Part shown: positions 54,210 to 63,471 of the stretch, piece by piece
Layout: each line of letters begins with the position of its first letter
How positions within the stretch are numbered: position 1 is the stretch's first letter
Source of the DNA: JAHDHW01 sp965220465
Lineage (GTDB): Bacteria; Bacteroidota; Bacteroidia; Chitinophagales; Saprospiraceae
Reading direction: 5' to 3'
DNA length: 64,000 nt
Assembly: GCA_965220465.1 (NCBI GenBank)
Contig: CBDCPZ010000020.1
Coordinates: 310,001 to 374,000 of the forward strand
Made by a program: the position numbers and the translations under genes
Notes under the pieces: generated by a model
Databases searched by the model: none
What the model was told of the DNA's origin: nothing
The model's input: only the letters and a program-made list of their open reading frames with translations

Positions 54210-55535
54210 ATGAAATATAGTTTAATAGTTTTTTTATTGTCTTTTCTATTTCAACTTTCAAATGCACAAAACGATCTTAGCATTTCACAAGCTATTGAAA
54301 AAGGGTTGGAAAATAATTATCAAATTCAGATTACAGAGCGATATGTTGATATTGCGGCCAACAACAATAATTGGCAATCTGCCGGACGCTATCCAATGGT
54401 CAACTTTAATTTAAATTCCCAAAATGCTTATAATAATCAAAACAATCCGGCATCGTTTATAAATGGCTCCTATTTGAATGGTGGAATTTCTGGAAACCTG
54501 GATGTGAAGTATATAATATTCGACGGTTATCAGGTAAAAATTAATAAAAAACGTTTTGAAGAGTTGGAAAAACAAGGGCAAACCAATGTTGCAATTGCTG
54601 TCGAAAATACGATCAGAAATATTATGCTCTCTTATTATGCGGCGGTTATTCAACAGGAAGCTTTGGATGTTTTGGATGAAGTGCTGAAATTGTCGCGAGA
54701 CAGGATCGATTACCAACGGGCACGACAAGAGTTTGGACAGGCAGGATCTTTTGATATTATACAAAGCCAGGATGCTTATTACAGCGATTCAACCAATACC
54801 ATTCTTCAGCAAAATGTAGTAGCGACAGCCTTTCGAAACTTAAACCTTTCAATGGGAGAAGACGACTTGAGTTTGACCTACAATTTAACGGATACTTTGA
54901 GTTATGAGGCTCCTGATTTTGTTTTTGAAGATTTAAAAGAGCGTATGTTTTCAAATAATAATAATCTTCAAAATCTTCTTATATCCAGAAGTTTGGCAGG
55001 CACTGATCTGGAAATGGCGGAGAGCAGCAAATATCCTACGATAAGCGTGAGTACTGGAGCGATCTTCAGCGAAAGTGTTTTGAAATTAGATGGTGAAAAC
55101 CCTAACACTCAAAAAACCTATGGCGCGGCTTGGGGAAATAATTTTAACTATTATATAAATCTTTCTGCGAGCTACAATATTTATAATGGTAAAAATCGAA
55201 AGAGGGCCATTGAAAATGCGCAGGTCCTGGAAATCATTTCTCAAATCAATATCGACGAGTTGAAACGGAATCTGTCAACGCAATTGCTCAATACACTGGA
55301 AACGTACAACAACCAAAAACAATTGGTTTCAATCAATCAGGCACGAGTTGATAATGCTATTCAGAATATTGAAATTTCCCAGGAAAGGTTTCGAAATGGA
55401 TTGATTACGTCCTTTGAATATCGCGATGTACAACTCTCTTACATTAGAGCTTATCAAACACAGCTTTCTTCGATTTTTGATTTAAAAAATACAGAAATTG
55501 AATTAATTCAATTGATCGGAGGATTGGTTAAATAA
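54210..55535 (+). CDS. TolC-family outer-membrane efflux channel
   Basis: 441 aa from ATG 54210, which opens the signal peptide MKYSLIVFLLSFLFQLSNAQ; an in-frame TTG at 54192 is less likely. Two OEP repeats show the long alpha-helical hairpins and beta strands of TolC (LSISQAIEKGLENNYQIQITERYVDIAANNNNWQSAGRYPMVNFNLNSQ; ISQERFRNGLITSFEYRDVQLSYIRAYQTQL). Last gene of the marR-RND operon, 31 bp after the pump stop. Could also serve the ABC pump at 15192-18430, which lacks an adjacent exit channel. Confidence 0.93.
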   Translation: MKYSLIVFLLSFLFQLSNAQNDLSISQAIEKGLENNYQIQITERYVDIAANNNNWQSAGRYPMVNFNLNSQNAYNNQNNPASFINGSYLNGGISGNLDVKYIIFDGYQVKINKKRFEELEKQGQTNVAIAVENTIRNIMLSYYAAVIQQEALDVLDEVLKLSRDRIDYQRARQEFGQAGSFDIIQSQDAYYSDSTNTILQQNVVATAFRNLNLSMGEDDLSLTYNLTDTLSYEAPDFVFEDLKERMFSNNNNLQNLLISRSLAGTDLEMAESSKYPTISVSTGAIFSESVLKLDGENPNTQKTYGAAWGNNFNYYINLSASYNIYNGKNRKRAIENAQVLEIISQINIDELKRNLSTQLLNTLETYNNQKQLVSINQARVDNAIQNIEISQERFRNGLITSFEYRDVQLSYIRAYQTQLSSIFDLKNTEIELIQLIGGLVK

Positions 55536-55544
55536 AGCAGAAGT

Positions 55545-56351
55545 TTAAGTAAAATGTTTTAGCATAATAACTTCCTTTTCGGTAAGATGGCGGAACCGGC
55601 CGCGAGGCAAATCTTTTTTTGTCAATCCCGCATAAATTGTCCGATCCAGCTTTTTTACCTTATAGCCAAGGAATTCGAAAATACGTCGAACGATTCGGTT
55701 TCTGCCAATGTGAATTTCAATTCCAACTACTGTTTGGGGCTCATTTTTAATATAATTTACACCATCGACAGGCGTTGGGCCATCTTCGAGGGTCAAGCCA
55801 TTTCGAATCAATTCCAGATGTTCTTCAGTAACCGGTTTGTCCAAAGTAACCTGATAAACTTTGCTAACGCCATGACTTGGGTGCGAAAGTTTTTTAGCGA
55901 GATCACCATCATTTGTTAAGAGCAATAAGCCCAGCGTGGCACGATCAAGTCTCCCGACAGGATAAATTCTTTCTTTGATTGCTTTGCCAACAATGTCCAT
56001 GACGGTTTTTCGTCCTTTCTCATCATTTACGGTAGTTACAAAATCTTTGGGTTTGTTAAGCAAAAGGTAAATTTTCCTTGTTTCAGGTTTTACAGGTTTC
56101 CCCTTGAAAGTAACAATGTCGGCTTCCATTACTCGGTGTCCAATCTCGTTTACGACTTTTCCATTGACAGTTACCAAGCCCTCCTGAATATATTCTGCAG
56201 CTTTGCGGCGAGAGCAAATACCACAATGGGCAATATATTTATTCAACCGCATTCCCTCGGAAGTATCCGACGATTCACCTGAATCAATGACAGGCTTTTT
56301 TTGAGGTGATTTATCCTTTTTGTGGAAATTTTTATTTGGCCGTTTTGACAT
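55545..56351 (-). CDS. rluB: 23S rRNA pseudouridine synthase RluB-type
   Basis: 268 aa with a basic N-terminal extension (NKNFHKKDKSPQKKP), an S4 RNA-binding domain (MRLNKYIAHCGICSRRKAAEYIQEGLVTVNGK) and an RsuA/RluB catalytic domain. The catalytic Asp136 is in YPVGRLDRATLGLLLLTNDG. The C-terminal IHIGRNRIVRRIFEFLGYKVKKLDRTIYAGL matches RluB/RluF. RluB modifies the peptidyl-transferase region of 23S rRNA in E. coli; RluE or RluF specificity cannot be excluded. Convergent with the tolC-like gene, 9 bp between stops. Confidence 0.88.
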   Translation of the reverse strand: MSKRPNKNFHKKDKSPQKKPVIDSGESSDTSEGMRLNKYIAHCGICSRRKAAEYIQEGLVTVNGKVVNEIGHRVMEADIVTFKGKPVKPETRKIYLLLNKPKDFVTTVNDEKGRKTVMDIVGKAIKERIYPVGRLDRATLGLLLLTNDGDLAKKLSHPSHGVSKVYQVTLDKPVTEEHLELIRNGLTLEDGPTPVDGVNYIKNEPQTVVGIEIHIGRNRIVRRIFEFLGYKVKKLDRTIYAGLTKKDLPRGRFRHLTEKEVIMLKHFT

Positions 56352-56489
56352 AATAAAGTTACTAGGCTAAATTAAAAATAACCTATTTTTTTAAGCTACT
56401 ATAAAATAAATCTAAAAACTTCTTTTTAATCAATTATTCAGAATCATTTTACAATAGTAAATAGCTTATCAATAATTTTTAAGGCCAGT

Positions 56490-58010
56490 TTAAAACGGAA
56501 TATCGTCATCATTCATTCGGGAAGATCTTGTGATGACATTTGATTGTGCATCGGGTCCACTATCATCACCTCCAATCAATTCGTTGAAATTCGGATCATC
56601 AAGATCGCTAAATTTAGCAAATTGATCAGTGAATTTCAGCTTAACTGTTTTTAAGGCTCCGTTACGGTGCTTGGCTACGATGATTTCTGAAACTCCTTTT
56701 AAAGATTGCCCTTCTTCATCTTCTAATATCTGGTAATATTCAGGCCGATAAATGAAGGAAACGATATCAGCATCCTGTTCAATCGCTCCTGATTCACGAA
56801 GGTCAGACAATTGAGGTCTTTTTGTTCCACCACGAGTTTCAACGGCACGGCTAAGCTGAGACAAGGCAATTACCGGCACATTCAATTCTTTGGCAAGCCC
56901 TTTCAGCGATCGGGAAATTTGGCTAATCTCCTGTTCACGGTTTCCGTTTTTATTTTCTGGGCCTCCTGTCATCAATTGGAGATAATCGATAATAACCAAT
57001 TGAATATCATGTTGCATCTTAAGCCTTCTACATTTAGCTCTAAGCTCAAAGACGTTAATCCCCGGCGTATCGTCAATGAATATAGGAGCTTCACTCATTT
57101 TTTCGATAGCACTGTGCAATTGTTGCCATTCATATTCCTCAAGCTGGCCGTTTCGCAACTTACTCCCCTGGATTTCTGCTTCCATTGAAATAAGCCGCTG
57201 AACCAGCTGGACGTTTGACATCTCAAGCGAAAATAATGCGACTCCTTTGTTAAAATCTAATGCAGCGTTTCGTGCGAGGGATAATGTGAATGATGTTTTA
57301 CCCATACCTGGCCTTGCAGCAACAATGATCAAATCTGATGGTTGCCAGCCGGAAGTAAGTCGATCAAGTTCGGTAAATCCTGTGGGAATTCCAGTAAGCC
57401 CATCTTCTTTTTCAGCTAATTCTTCCAATGCCTTCAATGCTCGGCTGGCAAGTGTGCCCATGCTTTCATACCCACGGCTGAGGTTTTGCTGAGTGATGGA
57501 AAAAAGACCTTGTTCAGCATCATCAAGCAACTGAAAAACATCGGTTGTGTCTTCGTAAGCATCACGAATAATTTTTGTGGAAACAGAGATCAATTCTCTT
57601 TGAATATGTTTTTGGGAGATAATTCTTGCATGAAATTCAATATTGGCAGCAGAGGCTACCCGATTGGTTAGTTCTACTAAATAATAAGGACCGCCGATGG
57701 TCTCAAGGTCTCCTGCTTTTTTTAATTCCTCAGTAACAGTGAGTAAATCAACAGGTTGACTTTTTTCAAAAAGCCGAAGCATTGCTTTATAAATAAGCTG
57801 ATGACCATCCGAATAAAAACTTTCAGAGCGAATAATATCAAGAACTACAGGCAAAGCATCCTTGTCAAGCATTAGTGCTCCCAGGACAGCTTCTTCGAGA
57901 GCAAGTGCCTGTGGTTGCACTTTTCCAAAGACATAATTGGATAAATCGTTTCCCTTCTTTTGATTGCGATAAGCTCCGATTTGCTTGATCGACTTGGTAG
58001 AATCTGCCAT
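56490..58010 (-). CDS. dnaB: Replicative DNA helicase DnaB
   Basis: Hexameric ATP-driven helicase at the replication fork. 506 aa, typical length and without intein. The N-terminal collar domain (PQALALEEAVLGALMLDKDALPVVLDI) and linker are followed by the RecA-like motor with Walker A ARPGMGKTSFTL (Lys238), Walker B VIIDYLQLM and the arginine-finger block QLSDLRESGAIEQDADIVSFIYRPEYY. The C-terminal tail SSRMNDDDIPF resembles the acidic tails that bind partner proteins. Its promoter box is at 58083-58090. Confidence 0.97.
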   Translation of the reverse strand: MADSTKSIKQIGAYRNQKKGNDLSNYVFGKVQPQALALEEAVLGALMLDKDALPVVLDIIRSESFYSDGHQLIYKAMLRLFEKSQPVDLLTVTEELKKAGDLETIGGPYYLVELTNRVASAANIEFHARIISQKHIQRELISVSTKIIRDAYEDTTDVFQLLDDAEQGLFSITQQNLSRGYESMGTLASRALKALEELAEKEDGLTGIPTGFTELDRLTSGWQPSDLIIVAARPGMGKTSFTLSLARNAALDFNKGVALFSLEMSNVQLVQRLISMEAEIQGSKLRNGQLEEYEWQQLHSAIEKMSEAPIFIDDTPGINVFELRAKCRRLKMQHDIQLVIIDYLQLMTGGPENKNGNREQEISQISRSLKGLAKELNVPVIALSQLSRAVETRGGTKRPQLSDLRESGAIEQDADIVSFIYRPEYYQILEDEEGQSLKGVSEIIVAKHRNGALKTVKLKFTDQFAKFSDLDDPNFNELIGGDDSGPDAQSNVITRSSRMNDDDIPF

Positions 58011-58082
58011 GTTGGTTAATAATTCTTTAAGTGAACTGTTTTCCTTCTCCTCGTGCAGTTCTCTTTGTATAGTATGTTAGCA

Positions 58083-58090
58083 CAAAAATA
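58083..58090 (-). promoter_or_regulatory. dnaB promoter (-7 box)
   Basis: TATTTTTG on the minus strand, exact TAnnTTTG, giving a leader of about 65 nt to the start codon at 58010. Confidence 0.5.
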
Positions 58091-58833
58091 ATTGAAAAAC
58101 TAACACTTTAGTGCTGAAAATATTTTGCGCCATTTTGCTAATTGTTAATAAGACACTTCGATATGTGGAAAACCTGTTAGTATTTTAAAGCTATTATTTT
58201 ATTTACAAACGATTAGGAAATCGTACACATTGATATATTATTAATATAATTAAACGTAATTTCTATTACACTCAAAAAATCTCTTTTAACTCTATTTCGA
58301 ATGAATGTATTATGAATTATTAAATATGTAATAGTTTTTTCGAATGAAGCGTATAAAAATCATAACGTCTTATTTTAATCAATGTTTAGATCAAATAGAT
58401 GTTTAAAAAAAGGTCAAAAAATATTTATTTAAATATTAATATAAAATATTTGTTATTTGCATTTTTTCTAAAAACATTATTTGTATCACCAAATTGTTAA
58501 AACAACAAGGGTATTAAAGTATAATATAAGCAAAATACTACAAATCTTAAACAAAAAATTAGATTTTGTTTTTTTTAAAACATTTTTTTGCTCAACTTTT
58601 TTTGATAACTTTTCTTGCTTATTGGCTGTTCTAATTGTGTGGTAAAGAATTTATACAATTCAAATTAATTTTCTGCATTTCAATATCTAGCATCAATTCT
58701 TCCTTTGCTATTTAATTTTCATCATTTCTAGTTTTGTTTTAAAGAATTTTAGCTTCTTCCATTTATATTTCTAGCCTTTTAGATTGGTCTCAAATTTTGA
58801 ATTAGTATTTGGAATGTCAGTATAAAAGTCATG

Positions 58834-58934
58834 TGTTCGCCCTGGCGCATTGATCAATCATCTTCGATTACCTGTGCTACTTAAAAAGATAATTTGAAAA
58901 GTGCGAACAAGAATAAAATCGTGGGTTGATTTTT
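58834..58934 (+). ncRNA. Candidate structured RNA in the 1.2-kb gap 58011-59191
   Basis: Less AT-rich island in a very AT-rich stretch. TGTTCGC (58834-58840) pairs with GCGAACA (58903-58909) to close a ~75-nt domain, and AAAATC (58915-58920) with GATTTTT (58928-58934) makes a weak terminator-like hairpin. No match to a known RNA family that I recognise. The rest of the gap (58091-59191) has no coding frame of note, no tRNA, and only weak resemblance to DnaA boxes (TGTGGAAAAC near 58163). Confidence 0.25.
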
Positions 58935-59191
58935 CATATAAGTAGAATAAAAGTTTAAGAAATAATTAAGAAAGTGGATGCGTTTACTGCTTAAATATAT
59001 ATAAACATAATATTAAAAGAACTGACAGTCAGATCGTTTCATATATAATAAAAATTCATTCATTTTCATTGATTATCTAACAAATATCAGGGGTTGAAAT
59101 TTCTCTTATTTTTTTGATTGTAGCATATTATTTGCAGAATAAAATACTTTCAACTTAAACCGATCAAAGGTTCTTATCAAAAAAGACACAA

Positions 59192-61435
59192 ATGAATTAC
59201 TTAAAAGTTCCCACTCTTTTACTTTTTATAGCTTTTTGCTGGACAGGTTTTGCTCAGAATCCACAACTGAAAAAAGCAGATAAATTATATAAATTGAATG
59301 AATATTCACAAGCTATTTCTTTGTACGAAGAAGGCCTCCAGGAAGTTGAAAGTCTTTCTGCTAAAACAAACCTTGCTTATTGTTATATGGTAACCAATAG
59401 GTTGAACAATGCCGAACAGCTTTATAGTGAAATCGTGAATGAGGAACGAGCAAGACCAATAACAAAGTACTATTATGGAGAAACCTTAATGAGCAATGGC
59501 AAGTATGACCAGGCAAAAAACTGGTTTTTAAAATATGCAGAACAAAACCCTAAAGATGAACGTGCCCTTGAAATGGCTGCTGCCTGTGATAAAGTAAGAT
59601 TGATAAAACCACTGTTTGAAAATATTGAAATTAAACCTTTTCAGCAAAACTCAAAATCAGACGATTCGGGACCTGTTTTTTATAAAGACGGAATTGTTTT
59701 TACATCAGATAGAAATTCGGGCGTAAATCCACTTAAACAGAAATCAGGTTGGACGGGAAGAGATTTTCTTCGTATTTATTATAGCGAAGCAGACTCCACA
59801 GGAATGTATAATAAGCCCCAGGGTTTTTCAAAGAAAATTAATGAAATAAACAAACACTGTGGGCCATTATCATTTAATGCAGATCAAAACTATGTAGTTT
59901 TCACGAAAACAGGTATAAAACCTGGGAAAAATGATGCTTATAACATGCAGCTGTATTATTCTGAATCAAATGATGGAACAAAGTGGAAAAAACCAAAAGC
60001 GCTTCCGTTTTGCAGAAAAGATCATAACTATATGCATCCTGCTCTTTCAGCTGATGGCGAAACATTATATTTCGTTTCGGACAAACCAGGAGGCGAAGGT
60101 GGAACGGATATCTATAAGTCCAAATTAACTGAAAAAGGGTGGGGGACACCATTAAACCTGGGAACTAAAGTAAATACCACTTTTAATGAAGGGTTCCCTT
60201 TTGTAGGTTCAGAAGATAAATTATATTTTTGCTCTAAAGGGCATCCGGGATTTGGAGGCTTTGACATATTTGTTATTGAGCAAGATGAAAAAGGGTTGTG
60301 GTCAAAACTAAGAAATATTGGCAATCCTGTAAACAGCTCTTATGATGACATCTCTTTTCATTTGGATAAGACCTTTACAAAAGGTGTGTTTTCATCAAAC
60401 CGTGGAGGCAACGATGACAATATCTATACTTTTGAAGTCACATCGTCAACTAAAATAAATACTATCACTGAAGAAGCAGAGGAAGTTTATGTGAGAGAGG
60501 CATTAAAACCAACGGCCAATACTGAAAATATTACCTCTTCTGAAGTTGCGGTGGAGAAAACAACAATGACCAATCAGAACAGTAATGGAACTCAAAACAG
60601 TGGCACAGCAAAAGACAATACACGAATGTCTGGAGGTGAGGCAAATGACAGCCTAATGGAAAATGAAAGTTTTGGCGAAAGCCAACAATCAATTGATGTA
60701 ATAGAAAATGAATTAGTTGAGAATAATTCAGACGAATTTATAAATGAAGTTGTCCCTGATGTTGAAACAGAAGTCGAAAATATAGAAACTATAAATACTG
60801 AAATATCAAGTGAAAATACCGATAATATTGGTTCTGAAACAAAATTAGAAGTTGATGAAACAAATATCGTACACTCCGAAACCAAAAAAACTGAGAATCC
60901 TTCTGCGAAAAATAACTTGAATCCAATTATTACTACACCTAATAATGAAGTAACCGAAACTCAAATTCGTGATGATAAATCAATAACCTTAACTCCGGAG
61001 CTTTTTAATGATCGACCGATGCCAACGGTTTTTCCATTTATTCAAATGAAATATCTGTTGAAAAAAGAAGTGGATCTAAAAGGGAAAACATTTAGAATTA
61101 ATGGAGTACAATTTGAAAAAGGGCAGTATATAGTTACACCTGAAATAGCTTTGAAACTCAATTTGCTAATAGATATTTTGGAAGAAAATCCTGATTTAGA
61201 GATAGAAATCGCCGCTCATACAAGCAGCGTTGGTGAAGACATAGAAAATCTTGAAATGTCAAAAGCCAGAGCAGGAGCCATAGCCGCACATCTGATTAAC
61301 CGAGGAATTTCCGGAGACCGGATAAATGCTGAAGGTTATGGTGAAAACCGCTTACTAAACAAGTGTTCAAACGGTATCAATTGCTTGAAAAAACAGCATA
61401 ATGTAAACGAAAGAATTGAACTAGCCATTTTTTAA
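59192..61435 (+). CDS. TPR/PD40-propeller/OmpA-family envelope protein (PorE-like)
   Basis: A 747-aa exported protein. Signal peptide MNYLKVPTLLLFIAFCWTGFAQ, TPR region (about 25-145: LYKLNEYSQAISLYEEGL, LNNAEQLYSEIV, GKYDQAKNWFLKYAE) and PD40-type beta-propeller (about 150-420: GPVFYKDGIVFTSDRN, HPALSADGETLYFVSDKPGGEGGTDIY, GFPFVGSEDKLYFCSKGHPGFGGFDI, DDISFHLDKTFTKGVFSSNRGG). A long Asn/Ser/Glu/Thr-rich linker (about 430-620) leads to a C-terminal OmpA-like peptidoglycan-binding domain (VQFEKGQYIVTP ... IEIAAHTSSVGEDIENLEMSKARAGAIAAHLINRGI). The layout resembles PorE of the type IX secretion system; whether it works in T9SS or in general envelope anchoring is inferred. Confidence 0.85.
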   Translation: MNYLKVPTLLLFIAFCWTGFAQNPQLKKADKLYKLNEYSQAISLYEEGLQEVESLSAKTNLAYCYMVTNRLNNAEQLYSEIVNEERARPITKYYYGETLMSNGKYDQAKNWFLKYAEQNPKDERALEMAAACDKVRLIKPLFENIEIKPFQQNSKSDDSGPVFYKDGIVFTSDRNSGVNPLKQKSGWTGRDFLRIYYSEADSTGMYNKPQGFSKKINEINKHCGPLSFNADQNYVVFTKTGIKPGKNDAYNMQLYYSESNDGTKWKKPKALPFCRKDHNYMHPALSADGETLYFVSDKPGGEGGTDIYKSKLTEKGWGTPLNLGTKVNTTFNEGFPFVGSEDKLYFCSKGHPGFGGFDIFVIEQDEKGLWSKLRNIGNPVNSSYDDISFHLDKTFTKGVFSSNRGGNDDNIYTFEVTSSTKINTITEEAEEVYVREALKPTANTENITSSEVAVEKTTMTNQNSNGTQNSGTAKDNTRMSGGEANDSLMENESFGESQQSIDVIENELVENNSDEFINEVVPDVETEVENIETINTEISSENTDNIGSETKLEVDETNIVHSETKKTENPSAKNNLNPIITTPNNEVTETQIRDDKSITLTPELFNDRPMPTVFPFIQMKYLLKKEVDLKGKTFRINGVQFEKGQYIVTPEIALKLNLLIDILEENPDLEIEIAAHTSSVGEDIENLEMSKARAGAIAAHLINRGISGDRINAEGYGENRLLNKCSNGINCLKKQHNVNERIELAIF

Positions 61436-61451
61436 AACGAGGTCAAGTAAT

Positions 61452-62381
61452 TTAAGGAATTATAATCTTCAATGCTTTCGGAATTATTCCAAATTGGACA
61501 GGAGTATGGCCAAGAAATTCGCCATCAGCTTCAACAGATACAGGCTCATTTTCTAAAGATTCCACAGAAATATTTGTTGAGAAATGAGTTGAGATCTTTG
61601 ATAACTTTGCAATTGAACCGTTGTAAAACCGGTAAGTATTTACCAAGACACTCAATTTTGAAAACTTTCCAGCAATTGTGATCGCTAATTGGCCATCATT
61701 TGGAACAGCGTGAGGAATAATTTCCATTCCTCCTCCGGCAAAACGGCAGATTCCAACATTTATCGTATAAAAATAATCTGTCAACTCAATATCATTAAAT
61801 TTAATTTTTGCTTTTTGCAATTTATATTGAAAAAGGTATCGCATCAAAGAAATTAAATAAAAGAGTTTGTTCGAAAAAATCCCGCTTTGCTGCGCCGTTT
61901 TTTTTACAACAAAAGCATCATAAGCCATTCCGGCTACATTGGCAAAATATCGTTTTTGAGTTTTACCATTCTTTAAAAATGTAACAGTTCCGATATCCTG
62001 AAAGGTCGTTTTTCCTCTTTTCAACATCAAAAGAGCCTCTTTTATATTTTTGGAAATTCCGTGCGTTTTGATCCAATCATTTCCGGTTCCAATCGGCAGA
62101 AGAAAATAAACAATGCTTTGAGAAGGAACCGTATTTTGTTCCATAATTCCGTTAATGACCTCATTACTGGTCCCATCGCCACCAATTGCCAGGATATTTC
62201 GAAAGCCGTTTTTAATTCCCTTTTTGGCCAAAAAAATACCATCGCCGCTTTTTAGGGTTTTGGTCAATTCATAAGAAATCCCGTTCGATTGCAGCAGCTT
62301 TTCTATAAATGGAAGCTTTCGATTCACTTTTCCTCTGCCGGCAGAAGGGTTGGCAATGATAAACCATTTTAGATTAGACAT
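61452..62381 (-). CDS. Diacylglycerol kinase-family lipid kinase (YegS/BmrU-like)
   Basis: 309 aa with the DAGK catalytic start KWFIIANPSAGRGKVNRKLPFIEKLL, the nucleotide motif AIGGDGTSNEVINGIM, the LLPIGTGNDWIKTHGI block, and C-terminal beta domain (VNVGICRFAGGGMEIIPHAVPNDGQLAITI; VEADGEFLGHTPVQFGIIP). Phosphorylates diacylglycerol, sphingoid bases or a related lipid; the exact lipid is not predictable. Soluble, membrane-associated. Convergent with the TPR/PD40 gene (16 bp) and divergent from the ABC exporter genes. Confidence 0.92.
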   Translation of the reverse strand: MSNLKWFIIANPSAGRGKVNRKLPFIEKLLQSNGISYELTKTLKSGDGIFLAKKGIKNGFRNILAIGGDGTSNEVINGIMEQNTVPSQSIVYFLLPIGTGNDWIKTHGISKNIKEALLMLKRGKTTFQDIGTVTFLKNGKTQKRYFANVAGMAYDAFVVKKTAQQSGIFSNKLFYLISLMRYLFQYKLQKAKIKFNDIELTDYFYTINVGICRFAGGGMEIIPHAVPNDGQLAITIAGKFSKLSVLVNTYRFYNGSIAKLSKISTHFSTNISVESLENEPVSVEADGEFLGHTPVQFGIIPKALKIIIP

Positions 62382-62553
62382 AAATTGAATGTAAATGAAA
62401 AGCTATTTTATCGAATAAAAAGTAAACTCAATAGAATTTCCAATGTTTTTATGATCTTTGGGGGATAAATTTAACTCGTTTTCAATCAAAGCAGGATGAA
62501 AACTTTTTAAAAATAATAACCTCGAATAATCAAACACAGATATCTCCAAATTG

Positions 62554-63456
62554 ATGAATGTATTAAAAATAGAAAATGTAACGAAAAGCTACGATAAGAA
62601 TGTAGCAGTGGATAACGTCAGCTTTGAAATGCCCCGAGGATCAATATTTGGACTTTTAGGACCAAACGGTGCCGGCAAAACTTCTTTGATCCGAATCATT
62701 ACAACTATAACCGGAGCCGATCAGGGAACGGTTTATTTGAACGGAGAAAAGCTCAATAGCAAACATCCGGAACAGATTGGTTACATGCCCGAAGAACGTG
62801 GATTGTACAAAAAAATGAAAGTTGGTGACCATTTAATGTATCTCGCTCGCTTGAAAGGCTTGTCAAAAGACGAAGCTAAAAATGAAATCGATCATTGGTT
62901 TGAAAAATTTGGAATTGAAGATTGGTGGAACAAAAAAGTAGAAGAGCTTTCCAAAGGAATGCAGCAGAAAATCCAATTCATCGCAACGATCATTCACAAA
63001 CCCAAATTGCTGATTCTTGATGAACCCTTTTCCGGCCTGGATCCGATCAACACTAATCTGATCAAAGACGAAATTGATGAATTACACCGGAATGGCACCA
63101 GTATTATTTTTTCAACACACCGAATGGAGCAGGTCGAAAAGATTTGCCAGCATATCGTATTGATCAATAAAGGCAGAAATGTGCTGGAAGGCGAAGTGAA
63201 GGATATCAAAAATCAGTTTAAAGAAAATATTTTTACAATTGAATATGAAGGAGAGTTGCCGCCAAACATTTACGAAACGACGGAGATCGTTAAACAAAAA
63301 AATCATTCGATTACCGTGAAATTGGAAGAGGGGGTAAATTCAAATGATTTGCTGCGAAAACTCATTGGGCAGGGCATTCATTTAACAGCATTCCATGAAG
63401 TGTTGCCCAGCTTAAACGAAATTTTTATCAAACAAGTAGAACAATCAAATCAGTAA
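62554..63456 (+). CDS. ABC exporter ATP-binding protein (NatA-like)
   Basis: 300 aa. Walker A is GPNGAGKTSLI near residue 38, followed by a Q-loop region (IGYMPEERGLYKKMKVGDHL), the signature ELSKGMQQKIQFIATI, Walker B LLILDEPFSGLDPIN and H-loop FSTHRMEQVEKI. The C-terminal extension (about 210-300) fits NatA/DrrA-type ATPases. Start chosen at ATG 62554, since the TTG at 62551 is less likely. The permease follows 15 bp later. NatAB pumps export sodium in Bacillus; the substrate here is not known. Confidence 0.93.
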   Translation: MNVLKIENVTKSYDKNVAVDNVSFEMPRGSIFGLLGPNGAGKTSLIRIITTITGADQGTVYLNGEKLNSKHPEQIGYMPEERGLYKKMKVGDHLMYLARLKGLSKDEAKNEIDHWFEKFGIEDWWNKKVEELSKGMQQKIQFIATIIHKPKLLILDEPFSGLDPINTNLIKDEIDELHRNGTSIIFSTHRMEQVEKICQHIVLINKGRNVLEGEVKDIKNQFKENIFTIEYEGELPPNIYETTEIVKQKNHSITVKLEEGVNSNDLLRKLIGQGIHLTAFHEVLPSLNEIFIKQVEQSNQ

Positions 63457-63471
63457 AACTAAACGATAACA

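Noticed and set aside
58091..58260. Possible replication origin next to dnaB
   Set aside because: Very AT-rich, but only one weak DnaA-box-like sequence and no dnaA or other origin-linked gene. Linkage to dnaB alone is not evidence.
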